Shown here: in pieces, positions 6,572-15,318 of the stretch | How the letters are laid out: every line of letters begins with the position of its first letter | Position numbering within the stretch: position 1 is the stretch's first letter | DNA from: Pluralibacter sp. UBA7423 | GTDB lineage: Bacteria > Pseudomonadota > Gammaproteobacteria > Enterobacterales > Enterobacteriaceae | Length of the DNA: 24,362 nucleotides | Direction of reading: 5' to 3' | Assembly (NCBI GenBank): GCA_002470465.1 | Contig: DKMD01000009.1 | Span: 1 to 24,362 of the forward strand | Translations under genes and position numbers: made by a program | The notes under the pieces: generated by a model | The model's input: only the letters and a program-made list of their open reading frames with translations | What the model was told of the DNA's origin: nothing | Database searches by the model: none

Positions 6572-6901
6572 ATGCGTAAAACAAAAATGATGCTTCTGGC
6601 AGCACTGCTGGCAACAGCGGGTGCAGTATCAGCGGCACCGGCAACAGTATCGACCTCAGGGATCCAGCAGTATGAGCTGAACGACTTCATTGCCGATTTT
6701 ACCCATTTCAAGATTGGGGACAGCGTGCCGGAGATGTACCGCACGGACGAGTACAACATCAAGCAGTGGAACCTGCGCAATTTGCCTGCGCCAGATGCGG
6801 GCACCCATTGGACCTATATGGGCGGCAACTATGTGCTGATTAGCGATGCAGACGGTAAAATCATCAAAGCCTACGACGGCGACATTTTCTATCACCGCTG
6901 A
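6572..6901 (+). CDS. rcnB: RcnB, periplasmic nickel/cobalt homeostasis protein
   Basis: A 109-residue periplasmic protein that closely matches E. coli RcnB (formerly YohN), which tunes nickel and cobalt export by the RcnA efflux pump. The N-terminus (MRKTKMMLLAALLATAGAVSA) is a Sec signal peptide with cleavage near residues 21-22. The mature domain holds the family stretch GDSVPEMYRTDEYNIKQWNL, then NLPAPDAGTHWTYMGGNYVL and IIKAYDGDIFYHR, the ending of the RcnB fold. A GGAG site stands 7 bases before the ATG. In E. coli the gene follows rcnA and rcnR, but neither is present here: its neighbours are a divergent LysR gene and a GNAT gene. The pump may be encoded elsewhere, or on the far side of the island. 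Confidence 0.93.
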   Translation: MRKTKMMLLAALLATAGAVSAAPATVSTSGIQQYELNDFIADFTHFKIGDSVPEMYRTDEYNIKQWNLRNLPAPDAGTHWTYMGGNYVLISDADGKIIKAYDGDIFYHR

Positions 6902-6912
6902 GCCCGCGCAGA

Positions 6913-6937
6913 CTGTGAGCGTAATCGACGCTCACAG
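6913..6937. repeat. 9-bp perfect inverted repeat between rcnB and the GNAT gene
   Basis: CTGTGAGCG, 7 bases, then CGCTCACAG. No T-run follows on the plus strand, so it is not a standard terminator for rcnB. It ends 5 bases before a TACAAT hexamer (6942-6947) that could be the -10 of the next gene, so it would cover the -35 region and could be an operator or a processing hairpin. Confidence 0.5.
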
Positions 6938-6964
6938 GTCGTACAATAATGCCTGGAGATAGCC

Positions 6965-7390
6965 ATGAATATCCGCCCAGGAACCCCTTCCGATCGTCCT
7001 TTTCTTCGGACTCTGTTTCTTCACTCGCGCAGACAAAGCTGGCCCTGGGCTGACAGCTCCGGCTGGGCGCTGGAGGATTTCGATACCGCAACGCTTGATG
7101 AACAGGTCTGGGTTGCCGAGATTGACGGTCACCGGGCAGGGTTCGCTTCCGTGTGGGAAAGCGATAACTTTCTGCACAATTTATTCGTTGCTCCACAATG
7201 GCAAGGGCACGGCGTGGGTAGTGCGCTGCTGCGCCACGTGCAGGCGACCTTTACCGGTACCGGCGCGCTAAAATGCCTGGTGCAGAATGAGCAGGCTCTG
7301 GCGTTTTATCAGCATCACGGCTGGCATACCGAAGCGCGCGGAATTTCGCCAGAGGGCGACTACTGGTTAATGCACTACCGACTTCCCTGA
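6965..7390 (+). CDS. GNAT family N-acetyltransferase (small, 141 aa)
   Basis: A single-domain 141-residue GNAT. Motif B/A region: FLHNLFVAPQWQGHGVGSAL (about residues 68-87), with Q-G-H-G-V-G binding the acetyl-CoA pyrophosphate, and the C-terminal NEQALAFYQHHGWHTEAR (about 108-125) typical of the fold's last helix and strand. It acetylates an amine on an unknown small molecule or protein; cytoplasmic. A GGAG site is 6 bases before the ATG. It follows rcnB by 63 bases, with an inverted repeat between, so it may be read from its own promoter. E. coli lacks this gene at the locus. Confidence 0.85.
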   Translation: MNIRPGTPSDRPFLRTLFLHSRRQSWPWADSSGWALEDFDTATLDEQVWVAEIDGHRAGFASVWESDNFLHNLFVAPQWQGHGVGSALLRHVQATFTGTGALKCLVQNEQALAFYQHHGWHTEARGISPEGDYWLMHYRLP

Positions 7391-7453
7391 GCACCGTCCC
7401 TTTGCATACATAATTTTCATTCGATTTTGAGAACTTCGTTCCGGGAAATCCAC

Positions 7454-7481
7454 TTGTCGGCGTCGCCTCAACGCATACAAT
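7454..7481 (+). promoter_or_regulatory. putative sigma-70 promoter of the SOS-box gene
   Basis: TTGTCG (7454-7459), a 16-base spacer and TACAAT (7476-7481). The LexA box begins two bases after the -10, so bound LexA would cover the transcription start. This layout is common for SOS genes. Confidence 0.5.
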
Positions 7482-7482
7482 A

Positions 7483-7502
7483 TACTGTATATAAATACAG
7501 TC
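7483..7502. promoter_or_regulatory. LexA-binding site (SOS box)
   Basis: TACTGTATATAAATACAGTC matches the enterobacterial LexA consensus (CTG, ten mostly A/T bases, CAG) at 18 of 20 positions against TACTGTATATATATACAGTA. It lies 26 bases before the ATG at 7529 and directly after a plausible promoter, so LexA repression of the downstream gene is strongly suggested. Confidence 0.88.
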
Positions 7503-7528
7503 ACCGTATCACTCAGGAGAGGTTATTC

Positions 7529-7978
7529 ATGGAAGCACCCGCCGTCTGGACTCATCCCCTGCTCTTTACCGAATTCGATCCCAATCTCGATTTTGTCGAC
7601 GTCGCCACGCAGTGCGAGGAGCTGGCCGCCAGCGCCCTGGAATCCGAGCATCTGGAGACGCAGCACGATCTCTACCAGCGCCTGCATACCTGCCTGGCAC
7701 AGCTTCAGCCAACGCTGCTCGACCCCATTCCCGACGATCGCATGGCCGAATTCACCGTCAACGTGCTGCCGGATTGCCGCCCGGCGATGGAAACGGAAAG
7801 CGAATTGCTCTGCGAGTACTGCCTGGCGCTGAGCAAGCTGCTGTCAGGGCAGCCGCTCAGCATCAGCGTTGAAGAGACCTTACAGGGGCTGCTGTATGAG
7901 CTGACCTGCTTTTTGTCAGACACCATTCTCGCCCCGCGCTGGATAAACACGCCGCAAGGCGTAAAAATCCTCGGCTGA
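7529..7978 (+). CDS. uncharacterised LexA-controlled protein (149 aa)
   Basis: A 149-residue acidic protein, probably cytoplasmic and largely helical, with no signal peptide, membrane segment or motif that I recognise. Visible features are many Glu/Leu-rich helices (about residues 24-52 and 85-125), four cysteines scattered at helix ends, and a C-terminal SDTILAPRWINTPQGVKILG segment. The start at 7529 is chosen over the open frame to 7427 because an AGGAGAGG site sits just before it and because the SOS box and promoter lie upstream of it. LexA control predicts induction after DNA damage, which points to roles such as division control, repair or a stress response, but the sequence gives no direct function. 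It occupies the place of the E. coli yehA-E block next to mrp. The downstream terminator is shared with mrp. Confidence 0.82.
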   Translation: MEAPAVWTHPLLFTEFDPNLDFVDVATQCEELAASALESEHLETQHDLYQRLHTCLAQLQPTLLDPIPDDRMAEFTVNVLPDCRPAMETESELLCEYCLALSKLLSGQPLSISVEETLQGLLYELTCFLSDTILAPRWINTPQGVKILG

Positions 7979-7984
7979 CGGGCG

Positions 7985-8011
7985 AAAAAAAAAGCCACCC
8001 AGGGTGGCTTT
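7985..8011 (-). terminator. rho-independent terminator of mrp
   Basis: A 9-bp perfect stem (AAAGCCACC / GGTGGCTTT) with a 3-base loop. The minus-strand side has a nine-T tail, so it ends mrp transcription; on the plus strand only three T's follow, giving a weaker end for the SOS-box gene. Confidence 0.85.
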
Positions 8012-8028
8012 CGATTACTCAGAAGCTA

Positions 8029-9138
8029 TCACACGGCGCGAAACGCAATCTCGCCTGGAATGACTTCGCCCTGCCAGTACAGCTGTGCGGCAACGCGGCC
8101 AGCCAGCTGGCGGTACAGCGTGGTAAATTCACTGTCCGGGCGAGCCACAACGGTCGGCGTGCCGCGATCCAGGTCTTCACGCAGATTGATGTGCAGCGGC
8201 ATCTGTCCCAGCAGCTGAGTGTGATACTGATCCGCCAGACGTTCTGCGCCACCGGTGCCGAAAATAGGCTCATGGTGGCCGCACTGGCTGCAGATGTGCA
8301 TGCTCATGTTTTCAACAATGCCGAGGACCGGTACCTCGACTTTCTCGAACATGACGATGCCTTTTTTGGCGTCAATCAGTGCGATATCCTGCGGCGTGGT
8401 CACCACCAGCGCGCCGGTAACAGGAATGTTCTGCGCCAGCGTCAGCTGAATGTCGCCGGTGCCCGGCGGCATGTCGAGCACCAGATAGTCGAGGTCCGGC
8501 CACAGCGTCTCCTGCAGCATCTGCATCAGCGCTTTGCTGGCCATCGGGCCGCGCCAGACCATCGCGTTATCGTCGGTCACCAGATAACCAATGGAGTTGG
8601 TGGCAAGACCAAATTTCACGATCGGCGCCATATGGGTGCCGTCCGGGGAAGTCGGGCGCTCCCCTTCTGCACCCAGCATCATTGGTACTGAAGGGCCATA
8701 GATATCCGCATCAAGGATACCGACTTTTGCCCCTTCGGCGGCCAGCGCCAGCGCCAGATTCACGGCAGTAGAGGATTTGCCCACGCCGCCTTTCCCTGAG
8801 CTAACGGCAATAATGTTCTTCACACCGTTAATACCGGGCTGATTTTTCACCCGTTTGAGGGTGGCAATGGCGTGCGACAGCTTCCAGTCGATCGCTTTCG
8901 CACCGGTGATACGCAGCAGGTCAGCGCTGCACTGCTCTTTGAGCTCTTCAAACGCGCTGTGCCACGCAAACGGCATCTGAATTTCAACGTGGACGGTATC
9001 GTCGAGCCACGCCACGTGATGCAACGCTTTCAGGGCGGTGAGATTGTGTTTCAGGGTTGGGTGCTGAAAATTGGCCAGCGTGCCCGCGACCATCGCGCGC
9101 AGACGTTCCGGGGATGTGGCCTGGGATTGCGAACTCAT
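8029..9138 (-). CDS. mrp: Mrp/ApbC iron-sulfur cluster carrier ATPase
   Basis: A 369-residue Mrp (ApbC) P-loop ATPase, the same length as in E. coli, which binds and delivers iron-sulfur clusters to target proteins in the cytoplasm. Order: an N-terminal MIP18/DUF59-like domain (about 10-90), the deviant Walker A of the ParA/MinD type (SSGKGGVGKSS, about 113-123), the DADIYGPSVP switch region (143-152), LDMPPGTGD (221-229), and the C283-x-x-C286 pair (ICSQCGHHEP) that ligates the cluster at the dimer interface. The start at 9138 (MSSQSQATSPERLRAM) matches the E. coli form and has AAGGAG about 6 bases upstream; the frame continues to 9192 but without a site. It is divergent from metG, as in E. 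coli. Confidence 0.96.
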   Translation of the reverse strand: MSSQSQATSPERLRAMVAGTLANFQHPTLKHNLTALKALHHVAWLDDTVHVEIQMPFAWHSAFEELKEQCSADLLRITGAKAIDWKLSHAIATLKRVKNQPGINGVKNIIAVSSGKGGVGKSSTAVNLALALAAEGAKVGILDADIYGPSVPMMLGAEGERPTSPDGTHMAPIVKFGLATNSIGYLVTDDNAMVWRGPMASKALMQMLQETLWPDLDYLVLDMPPGTGDIQLTLAQNIPVTGALVVTTPQDIALIDAKKGIVMFEKVEVPVLGIVENMSMHICSQCGHHEPIFGTGGAERLADQYHTQLLGQMPLHINLREDLDRGTPTVVARPDSEFTTLYRQLAGRVAAQLYWQGEVIPGEIAFRAV

Positions 9139-9170
9139 CCCGACTCCTTTTTCGTTGTTCTGGAGTGCTA

Positions 9171-9200
9171 ATTGTAACTGCGAGTGCCGCACGACGGTAA
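9171..9200 (-). promoter_or_regulatory. putative promoter of mrp
   Basis: On the minus strand TTACCG (9195-9200), an 18-base spacer and TACAAT (9171-9176), ending 32 bases before the mrp start. The -10 is good and the -35 is weak. The rest of the 152-base mrp-metG gap should hold the metG promoter, for which TACTAT near 9249-9254 is a candidate -10. Confidence 0.4.
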
Positions 9201-9290
9201 TAATTCTTCGGAGGGTCTTCGCACATAGCGTATCAACGGGCGTTTTGGTACTATCGACACCCCTTTCAAAAGCAGGAAGTAATGTTCACT

Positions 9291-11327
9291 ATGACTCAAG
9301 TCGCGAAAAAAATTCTGGTAACGTGCGCACTGCCGTACGCCAACGGCTCCATCCACCTCGGTCATATGCTGGAGCATATCCAGGCTGATGTCTGGGTCCG
9401 TTACCAGCGAATGCGCGGCCACCAGGTCAATTTCATCTGCGCCGACGATGCCCACGGCACGCCGATCATGCTGAAAGCTCAGCAGCTCGGCATTTCTCCG
9501 GAGCAGATGATTGCCGAAATGAGTCAGGAACATCAGACCGACTTCGCTGGCTTTAACATCAGCTACGATAATTATCACTCGACGCACAGCGACGAGAACC
9601 GCGAGCTGTCCGAGCTTATCTACGGCCGCCTGAAAGAGAACGGTTTCATCAAGAACCGCACCATCTCTCAGCTGTTCGATCCGGAAAAAGGCATGTTCCT
9701 GCCGGACCGTTTCGTGAAAGGTACCTGCCCGAAATGTAAATCCCCGGATCAGTACGGCGATAACTGCGAAGTCTGCGGTGCCACCTACAGTCCGACCGAG
9801 CTTATCGATCCGAAATCCGTGGTTTCCGGCGCCACGCCGGTGATGCGTGACTCCGAGCACTTCTTCTTCGACCTGCCGTCCTTTAGCGAGATGCTGCAGG
9901 CGTGGACCCGCAGCGGTGCGCTGCAGGAGCAGGTTGCCAACAAAATGCAGGAGTGGTTCGAGCATGGCCTGCAGCAGTGGGATATCTCCCGCGATGCGCC
10001 GTACTTCGGTTTCGAAATTCCGAACGCGCCAGGCAAATATTTCTACGTCTGGCTGGATGCGCCAATCGGTTACATGGGTTCATTCAAAAACCTGTGCGAC
10101 AAACGCGGCGATACTACAAGCTTTGACGAGTACTGGAAGAAAGATTCCGACGCCGAGCTGTACCACTTCATCGGCAAAGACATCGTCTACTTCCACAGCC
10201 TGTTCTGGCCAGCCATGCTGGAAGGCAGCAACTTCCGTAAGCCGACCAACCTGTTCGTGCACGGCTACGTGACGGTGAACGGCGCCAAGATGTCCAAATC
10301 TCGCGGCACCTTCATTAAGGCCAGCACCTGGCTGAACCACTTTGATGCCGACAGCCTGCGCTACTACTACACCGCGAAGCTCTCCTCCCGTATTGATGAT
10401 ATCGATCTCAACCTCGAAGACTTCGTACAGCGCGTCAACGCTGACATCGTCAATAAAGTGGTGAACCTGGCGTCCCGTAACGCAGGCTTCATCGCCAAGC
10501 GCTTTGACGGCGTGCTGGCCGCTGAACTGGCCGATCCTGCGCTGTACAAAACCTTTACCGACGCGGCGCAGACCATCGGTGAAGCCTGGGAAAGCCGTGA
10601 GTTTGGCAAAGCCATCCGTGAAATCATGGCGCTGGCGGATCTCGCTAACCGCTACGTTGATGAGCAGGCTCCATGGGTTGTTGCGAAGCAGGAAGGCCGC
10701 GATGCCGATCTGCAGTCTGTCTGCTCCATGGGTATCAACCTGTTCCGCGTGCTGATGACTTACCTGAAGCCGGTTCTGCCGTCTCTGTCTGAACGCGCCG
10801 AAGCTTTCCTGAACACCGAACTGCGCTGGGAAAGCATTCAACAGCCGCTGCTCGGCCACAAGGTGAACACCTTTAAGGCACTCTATAACCGTATCGACAT
10901 GAAGCAGGTTGAAGCGTTGGTGGAAGCCTCCAAAGAAGAAGTGAAAGCACTGAACAGCGCGCCGCTCACCGGCCCGCTGGCGGACGATCCGATTCAGGAA
11001 ACCATCACCTTTGATGATTTCGCCAAAGTCGATCTGCGCATTGCGCTGATTGAGAACGCGGAGTTTGTTGAAGGCTCTGACAAACTGCTGCGTCTGACGC
11101 TGGATATCGGCGGTGAGAAGCGTAACGTCTTCTCCGGTATTCGCTCCGCGTATCCGGATCCGCAGGCGCTGATTGGTCGCCTGACGGTCATGGTCGCCAA
11201 CCTGGCGCCGCGTAAAATGCGTTTTGGTGTTTCCGAAGGCATGGTGATGGCCGCAGGCCCTGGCGGGAAAGATATCTTCCTGCTCAGCCCGGACAGCGGT
11301 GCGCAGCCTGGTCAGCAGGTGAAATAA
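9291..11327 (+). CDS. metG: methionyl-tRNA synthetase
   Basis: A 678-residue class I aminoacyl-tRNA synthetase that charges tRNA-Met, essential for initiation and elongation. Visible parts: the HIGH-type HLGH (residues 22-25) in [12 protein letters not shown]; a zinc knuckle CPKCK... CEVC (about 146-163); the KMSKS loop in [10 protein letters not shown] (about 331-340); the anticodon-binding helical domain; and a C-terminal EMAP-II/Trbp111-like dimerisation and tRNA-binding domain (about 575 to the end, [20 protein letters not shown]). An in-frame ATG at 9282 is nearer the AGGA site, but the start MTQVAKK at 9291 is the mature E. coli N-terminus; the true start may be either. Sequence and length agree closely with E. 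coli MetG. A strong terminator follows. Confidence 0.97.
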   Translation: MTQVAKKILVTCALPYANGSIHLGHMLEHIQADVWVRYQRMRGHQVNFICADDAHGTPIMLKAQQLGISPEQMIAEMSQEHQTDFAGFNISYDNYHSTHSDENRELSELIYGRLKENGFIKNRTISQLFDPEKGMFLPDRFVKGTCPKCKSPDQYGDNCEVCGATYSPTELIDPKSVVSGATPVMRDSEHFFFDLPSFSEMLQAWTRSGALQEQVANKMQEWFEHGLQQWDISRDAPYFGFEIPNAPGKYFYVWLDAPIGYMGSFKNLCDKRGDTTSFDEYWKKDSDAELYHFIGKDIVYFHSLFWPAMLEGSNFRKPTNLFVHGYVTVNGAKMSKSRGTFIKASTWLNHFDADSLRYYYTAKLSSRIDDIDLNLEDFVQRVNADIVNKVVNLASRNAGFIAKRFDGVLAAELADPALYKTFTDAAQTIGEAWESREFGKAIREIMALADLANRYVDEQAPWVVAKQEGRDADLQSVCSMGINLFRVLMTYLKPVLPSLSERAEAFLNTELRWESIQQPLLGHKVNTFKALYNRIDMKQVEALVEASKEEVKALNSAPLTGPLADDPIQETITFDDFAKVDLRIALIENAEFVEGSDKLLRLTLDIGGEKRNVFSGIRSAYPDPQALIGRLTVMVANLAPRKMRFGVSEGMVMAAGPGGKDIFLLSPDSGAQPGQQVK

Positions 11328-11328
11328 C

Positions 11329-11358
11329 AAAAAAGCCGGAGAACTCTCCGGCTTTTTT
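11329..11358 (+). terminator. rho-independent terminator of metG
   Basis: GCCGGAG, 4-base loop, CTCCGGC, with an A-run before and seven T's after. It is symmetric and could also stop transcription arriving from yehS on the minus strand. Confidence 0.92.
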
Positions 11359-11372
11359 TATGGCATTTATTT

Positions 11373-11442
11373 CCGGGTGGCGGCTTCGCCTTACCCGGCC
11401 TACAAAACCCGTAGGCTCGTGCAAGCGCAGCGCCGCCGGGCA
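11373..11442. repeat. REP/BIME palindromic element
   Basis: Enterobacterial REP-type sequence: CCGGGTGGCGGCTTCGCCTT, ACCCGGCCTACAAAACCCGT, then AGGC and, inverted, GCAAGCGCAGCGCCGCCGGGC. Two units face each other in the short space between the convergent metG and yehS genes, where they may stabilise message ends or bind gyrase or IHF. Confidence 0.75.
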
Positions 11443-11446
11443 AAAA

Positions 11447-11917
11447 TCACGCCTTCGGGTTATGCACCCGGTTGGTCAGCCCGCGCAGGAAATAGCGCAG
11501 GAACTGGTCGCCGCATTCGCGATAGTTTTTATGGTCCGGCGCACGCATCATCGCCGTAATTTCCGGCATCGATACGCGGAATTTTTGCTCGGTCATTATC
11601 GCCAGAATGTCATCGGTCTTCAGCGAAAACGCGATGCGCAGCTTCTTCAGTACCGTGTTGTTGTTGATGCGACGCTCAAGCGCCAGCTCCGGCGCAGACT
11701 CATCTTTGCCGCGTTTATCATAAATGAGGCCGTTCAGAAAACCGGACAGAATAATATCCGGGCAGCGCACGAAGCCCTCTTCATCCTCTTTGGTCATCCA
11801 GGTGTCGAAGCCCGCAGAGGTAGATTCCATATCGGCCAGCGCCAGGATACGGACCATGTCGTTGTTGTTGCATTTCAGGGTGTAGCGCAGGCTGCGCAGA
11901 ATATCATTGCTTACCAT
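11447..11917 (-). CDS. yehS: YehS, DUF1456 family protein
   Basis: A 156-residue protein of the DUF1456 family, the same length as E. coli YehS and closely similar throughout: MVSNDILRSLRYTLKCNNND at the start and VSMPEITAMMRAPDHKNYRE, CGDQFLRYFLRGL near the end. The family has two copies of a helical repeat (about residues 1-70 and 85-150), visible as the similar ILRSLRY / LKKLRIAF and DD/MV..ILA segments. Function is unknown; cytoplasmic. An AAGG site is about 6 bases before the ATG. It follows btsR by only 47 bases on the same strand, so it may be the third gene of the btsSR operon. A REP element lies just after its stop. Confidence 0.93.
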   Translation of the reverse strand: MVSNDILRSLRYTLKCNNNDMVRILALADMESTSAGFDTWMTKEDEEGFVRCPDIILSGFLNGLIYDKRGKDESAPELALERRINNNTVLKKLRIAFSLKTDDILAIMTEQKFRVSMPEITAMMRAPDHKNYRECGDQFLRYFLRGLTNRVHNPKA

Positions 11918-11964
11918 AAAACCTTCAGCTGTCGATGATGCGATTGGCGCGAAGTGTACCAGCT

Positions 11965-12690
11965 TTACAGCCCTAACGCCTCTTTCAGGCTTTTCAGGTA
12001 GCGGCGGCTCACCGGCACAGTCTGACCGGTGCGCAGCACCAGCTCTGCCTGGCCGTTGTCTTCCAGGCGAATCTCTTTCAAATGCGACATGTTCACCAGA
12101 TGCTGACGATGGCAGCGCAGCAGCGGCGTACGGCTTTCAAGCGTGCGAAGCGTCAGCTCGGTGAAGCCCTCTTTTCCTTCACCGTCCGTAACGTACACAC
12201 CGCTCATCCGGCTGCTGACAAACGCCACATCTTCCATTTGCAGCAGCCAGATCCGGCTGTGCCCGGTGCAGGGAATAAACTTCAGCGGCTGCTGGCTTTC
12301 GCCAAACACGGACAAATCCTGCTGATGGCGATGCAGCTCCTGGCGCAGGCGGCCCAGCGTTTTCTCCAGTCGACATTCCTCAATCGGCTTGAGCAAGTAG
12401 TCAAACGCGTGTTCTTCAAAGGCTTTCACCGCGTATTCATCGAAGGCGGTCAGGAAAACCACCCACGGGCGATGCTCCGGATCGAGCATGCCCACCATCT
12501 CCAGGCCGCTGATGCGCGGCATCTGAATGTCGAGGAACACCACGTCAGGCCGCAGGCGATGTACCGCGCCAATGCCCTCAACGGCGTTATCGCATTCTCC
12601 CATGATGTCGATATCCGCCTGTTTTTCCAGCAGAATGCGCAGGTTTTCCCGCGCCAGCGGCTCATCGTCGACGATCAGCACTTTTAGCAT
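11965..12690 (-). CDS. btsR: BtsR (YehT), LytTR-type response regulator
   Basis: A 241-residue response regulator (239 in E. coli) of the pyruvate-sensing BtsS/BtsR system, which in E. coli activates the pyruvate importer gene btsT (yjiY). The receiver domain (1-120) has acidic pocket D8/D9 ([13 protein letters not shown]), phosphoacceptor D54 in [13 protein letters not shown], and T/K in [24 protein letters not shown]. The C-terminal LytTR DNA-binding domain (about 137-239) contains [24 protein letters not shown] and [13 protein letters not shown]. The start at 12690 overlaps the btsS stop by 7 bases (ATGC...TAA), implying coupled translation. The open frame continues to 12765 inside btsS and is rejected. 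Its DNA targets are outside the window. Confidence 0.95.
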   Translation of the reverse strand: MLKVLIVDDEPLARENLRILLEKQADIDIMGECDNAVEGIGAVHRLRPDVVFLDIQMPRISGLEMVGMLDPEHRPWVVFLTAFDEYAVKAFEEHAFDYLLKPIEECRLEKTLGRLRQELHRHQQDLSVFGESQQPLKFIPCTGHSRIWLLQMEDVAFVSSRMSGVYVTDGEGKEGFTELTLRTLESRTPLLRCHRQHLVNMSHLKEIRLEDNGQAELVLRTGQTVPVSRRYLKSLKEALGL

Positions 12691-14372
12691 GCGTTTTCCT
12701 CCACGGGCAGTCGCAGGGTGATACGGGTGAAGCACTCGGGCTCGCAGGTGACCGTCATGCCACACTCCTCGCCAAAACGCGCCCGCAGACGTTTATCCAC
12801 CAGATTCATCCCCAGCCCGCTGGCCTGCGGATTGGGCTGATACAGCCCGGCATTGTCCTCAATCTCGAGCCACAGCCAGCGCTGATCGAGCCTTGCCTGG
12901 AGAGTGATTTCACCGATACCCAAATGCTGCGACGTACCGTGTTTAATGGCATTTTCGACAATGGGCTGGAGCGTAAAAGCGGGCAGCTGATGGTGAGCCA
13001 GCGCAGGCGGTACGTTGATATGCACCTGGAGCCGGGTCTGGAATCGGGCCTTCTCGATTTGCAGATAGGCGTTCACGTGATCGATTTCATCCGCGAGGGT
13101 GACTATCTCGGAGGGCCGCTTGAGGTTCTTGCGAAAGAACGTTGAGAGATACTGCACCAGCTGCCCGGCCTGCTCGCTGTCGCGGCGAATCACCGCTTTG
13201 AGGGTATTGAGTGCGTTAAACAGGAAGTGCGGGTTGACCTGCGCATGCAGCAGCTTGATTTCCGACTGGGTCAGCAACGCTTTTTGCCGCTCGTACTGCC
13301 CGGCGAGAATTTGTGCCGACAGCAGCTGAGCAATGCCTTCGCCCAGCGTGCGGTTAATGGAGCTGAACAGACGGTTTTTGGCTTCATAAAGCTTAATGGT
13401 GCCAATCACGCGTTGGTTTTCCCCCCGCAGCGGAATGACCAGCGTTGACCCCAGCTTGCAGTGCGGATGAATTGAGCAACGATACGGCACTTCATTGCCA
13501 TCGGCGTAGACCACTTCCCCGCTTTCGATGGCTTTCAGGGTATAGCTTGAGGAAATCGGTTTGCCGGGCAGATGGTGATCGTCGCCGATACCGGTAAAGG
13601 CCAGCAGCCTGTCGCGATCGGTAATGGCAACCGCACCGATATCCAGCTCCTGAATCAGCACCTGCGCGACTCGCATGCTGTTCTCTTCGTTGAATCCCTG
13701 GCGCAAAATCCCTTCCGTCGAAGCCGCCACCTTCAGCGCAGTGGCGGAAAACGCCGAGGTATACTTCTCAAACATCGCCCGTTTATCGAGCAGGATACGC
13801 ATAAACAGCGCTGCGCCAACGGTATTGGTCACCATCATCGGCGCGGCGATGCTTTGCACCAGATGCAGCGCATCGTTGAACGGGCGGGCAATCAGCAAAA
13901 TGATGGCCATCTGCACCATTTCGGCAACGAACGTGATGGCCCCGGCGGTAAACGGGTTAAAGACTTTATCGCTGCGTCCCTGGCGGACCAGCACGCTATG
14001 GACCAGGCCGCCGAGCAACCCTTCAACGATGGTCGACACCATGCAGCTGAGCGCCGTCATGCCACCCATTGAATAGCGGTGCAAACCGCCGGTTAACCCA
14101 ACAAGCCCGCCAACAACCGGGCCACCGAGCAGCCCCCCCATTACCGCGCCGATGGCACGCGTGTTGGCGATGGAATCCTCAATATGCAGCCCAAAATAAG
14201 TGCCCATAATGCAAAAGATGGAGAAGGTGACATAGCACAGCAGCTTATGGGGCAGACGGACGGTGACCTGCATTAAGGGAATGAACAGGCGCGTTTTGCT
14301 CATCAACCAGGCGATAACCAGAAACACGCACATCTGCTGAAGCAGCAGCAACACCAGATTAAACTCGTACAT
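12684..14372 (-). CDS. btsS: BtsS (YehU), pyruvate-sensing histidine kinase, LytS type
   Basis: A 562-residue membrane histidine kinase (561 in E. coli) that responds with high affinity to external pyruvate. The N-terminal half has several membrane helices of the 5TMR-LYT type (about residues 1-200; e.g. [40 protein letters not shown]), then a GAF-like sensor region (about 220-350, with [11 protein letters not shown]), then the LytS-type His kinase box [20 protein letters not shown] (about 380), and a HATPase domain ([11 protein letters not shown] near 465, [12 protein letters not shown] near 523). Start [10 protein letters not shown] at 14372 follows the E. coli form; the frame continues six codons up. 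The ribosome site is weak (TGCGG). The 211-base gap to mlrA holds divergent promoters. Confidence 0.95.
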   Translation of the reverse strand: MYEFNLVLLLLQQMCVFLVIAWLMSKTRLFIPLMQVTVRLPHKLLCYVTFSIFCIMGTYFGLHIEDSIANTRAIGAVMGGLLGGPVVGGLVGLTGGLHRYSMGGMTALSCMVSTIVEGLLGGLVHSVLVRQGRSDKVFNPFTAGAITFVAEMVQMAIILLIARPFNDALHLVQSIAAPMMVTNTVGAALFMRILLDKRAMFEKYTSAFSATALKVAASTEGILRQGFNEENSMRVAQVLIQELDIGAVAITDRDRLLAFTGIGDDHHLPGKPISSSYTLKAIESGEVVYADGNEVPYRCSIHPHCKLGSTLVIPLRGENQRVIGTIKLYEAKNRLFSSINRTLGEGIAQLLSAQILAGQYERQKALLTQSEIKLLHAQVNPHFLFNALNTLKAVIRRDSEQAGQLVQYLSTFFRKNLKRPSEIVTLADEIDHVNAYLQIEKARFQTRLQVHINVPPALAHHQLPAFTLQPIVENAIKHGTSQHLGIGEITLQARLDQRWLWLEIEDNAGLYQPNPQASGLGMNLVDKRLRARFGEECGMTVTCEPECFTRITLRLPVEENAC

Positions 14373-14529
14373 AACCGCAGACCACATAACCCATGACAGC
14401 GCGTAACATACAGGTTACGGTCTGCCGTTTCCTTGACGCCTCAGGCAAAACGCAAAATCCCCGCCAACGATCACACTTTTTCCTCTCCGCCCGCGACATT
14501 TCTGAACAAAAAACGCTCATATTTTCCTG

Positions 14530-14553
14530 GTTCGACGAACTCCGTCTACAGTT
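14530..14553 (+). promoter_or_regulatory. possible RpoS-type promoter of mlrA with inverted repeat
   Basis: CTACAGTT (14546-14553) fits the RpoS-type -10 consensus CTACACTT at seven of eight positions and ends 30 bases before the mrlA-type start. A perfect 5-bp inverted repeat GTTCG-A-CGAAC (14530-14540) lies just before it, at the place of the -35, and could be a regulator site. mlrA of E. coli is known to depend on RpoS. Confidence 0.4.
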
Positions 14554-14583
14554 ATGATGGGGATGCGCGAGCTGAGGTGAGAC

Positions 14584-15315
14584 ATGGCGCTTTACACAAT
14601 CGGTGAAGTGGCTTTGCTGTGCGATATCAATCCGGTCACGCTGCGTGCGTGGCAACGACGCTATGGACTGCTGAAACCCCAGCGATCCGACGGCGGGCAT
14701 CGGTTGTTCAACGATAATGACATCGACAGAATTCGTGAAATTAAACGCTGGATAGACACCGGCGTGCAGGTCAGTAAAGTCAAAACCCTGCTCACTGAAG
14801 GATCGGCCGAACAGCAAAGCGGCTGGCGTGAGCATCAGGAAACGCTGCTAAGATTTTTGCAGAGCGGCAACCTCAACCGGCTGCGATTATGGATCAAAGA
14901 GCGCGGACGAGACTATCCCGCGCAAATGCTGGTCACCCACCTGTTTATTCCCCTTCGCCTGCGTCTTCAAAGCTCTCAGCCCACGCTTCAGGCGCTGCTC
15001 AGCGTCCTTGATGGCGTGCTCATCAATTACATTTCGGTGTGCATGGCGTCGGCACGTAAACGCCAGGGCCGCGATGCGCTGGTGATTGGCTGGAATATTA
15101 CGGATACCACCCGGCTGTGGCTGGAAGGCTGGGTCGCCTGCGAACAGGGCTGGAGAGTCGACGTCCTTGCCCACTCACTTCAGCAGCTTCGCCCGGAGCT
15201 TTTCGACGGCCAGACCCTGCTGGTGTGGTGCGGTGATACGTCCACCGCAGGTCAGCAGGAACAGCTGCAGCAGTGGCGCGCACAGGGGCTAAACGTGCTG
15301 CGGCTGGGAAATTAG
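14584..15315 (+). CDS. mlrA: MlrA, MerR-like regulator of curli and biofilm
   Basis: A 243-residue MerR-like transcription factor, the same length as E. coli MlrA (YehV), needed for csgD expression and hence curli and cellulose matrix. Residues 1-70 are the MerR winged helix-turn-helix (ALYTIGEVALLCDINPVTLR, then AWQRRYGLLKPQRSDGGHRL, FNDNDIDRIREIKRWIDTG). The C-terminal part (about 80-243) is a B12-binding-like fold without the cobalamin-binding DxHxxG motif, as in E. coli, where the activity of MlrA is controlled by contacts with a diguanylate cyclase/phosphodiesterase pair (YdaM/YciR). GAGGTGA precedes the ATG. It is divergent from btsS and followed 56 bases later by yohO. Confidence 0.95.
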   Translation: MALYTIGEVALLCDINPVTLRAWQRRYGLLKPQRSDGGHRLFNDNDIDRIREIKRWIDTGVQVSKVKTLLTEGSAEQQSGWREHQETLLRFLQSGNLNRLRLWIKERGRDYPAQMLVTHLFIPLRLRLQSSQPTLQALLSVLDGVLINYISVCMASARKRQGRDALVIGWNITDTTRLWLEGWVACEQGWRVDVLAHSLQQLRPELFDGQTLLVWCGDTSTAGQQEQLQQWRAQGLNVLRLGN

Positions 15316-15318
15316 GGG

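Noticed and set aside
7427..7528. Longer N-terminus of the SOS-box gene product
   Set aside because: It would put the promoter and LexA box inside the coding region; the ATG at 7529 has a strong ribosome site.
9168..9965. 265-codon open frame on the minus strand
   Set aside because: It covers the metG start and the mrp-metG promoter gap; antisense to a conserved gene and without a known domain.
10080..11330. 416-codon open frame on the minus strand
   Set aside because: It lies wholly inside metG in the opposite direction; it shows no recognisable domain and reflects the codon bias of the GC-rich real gene.
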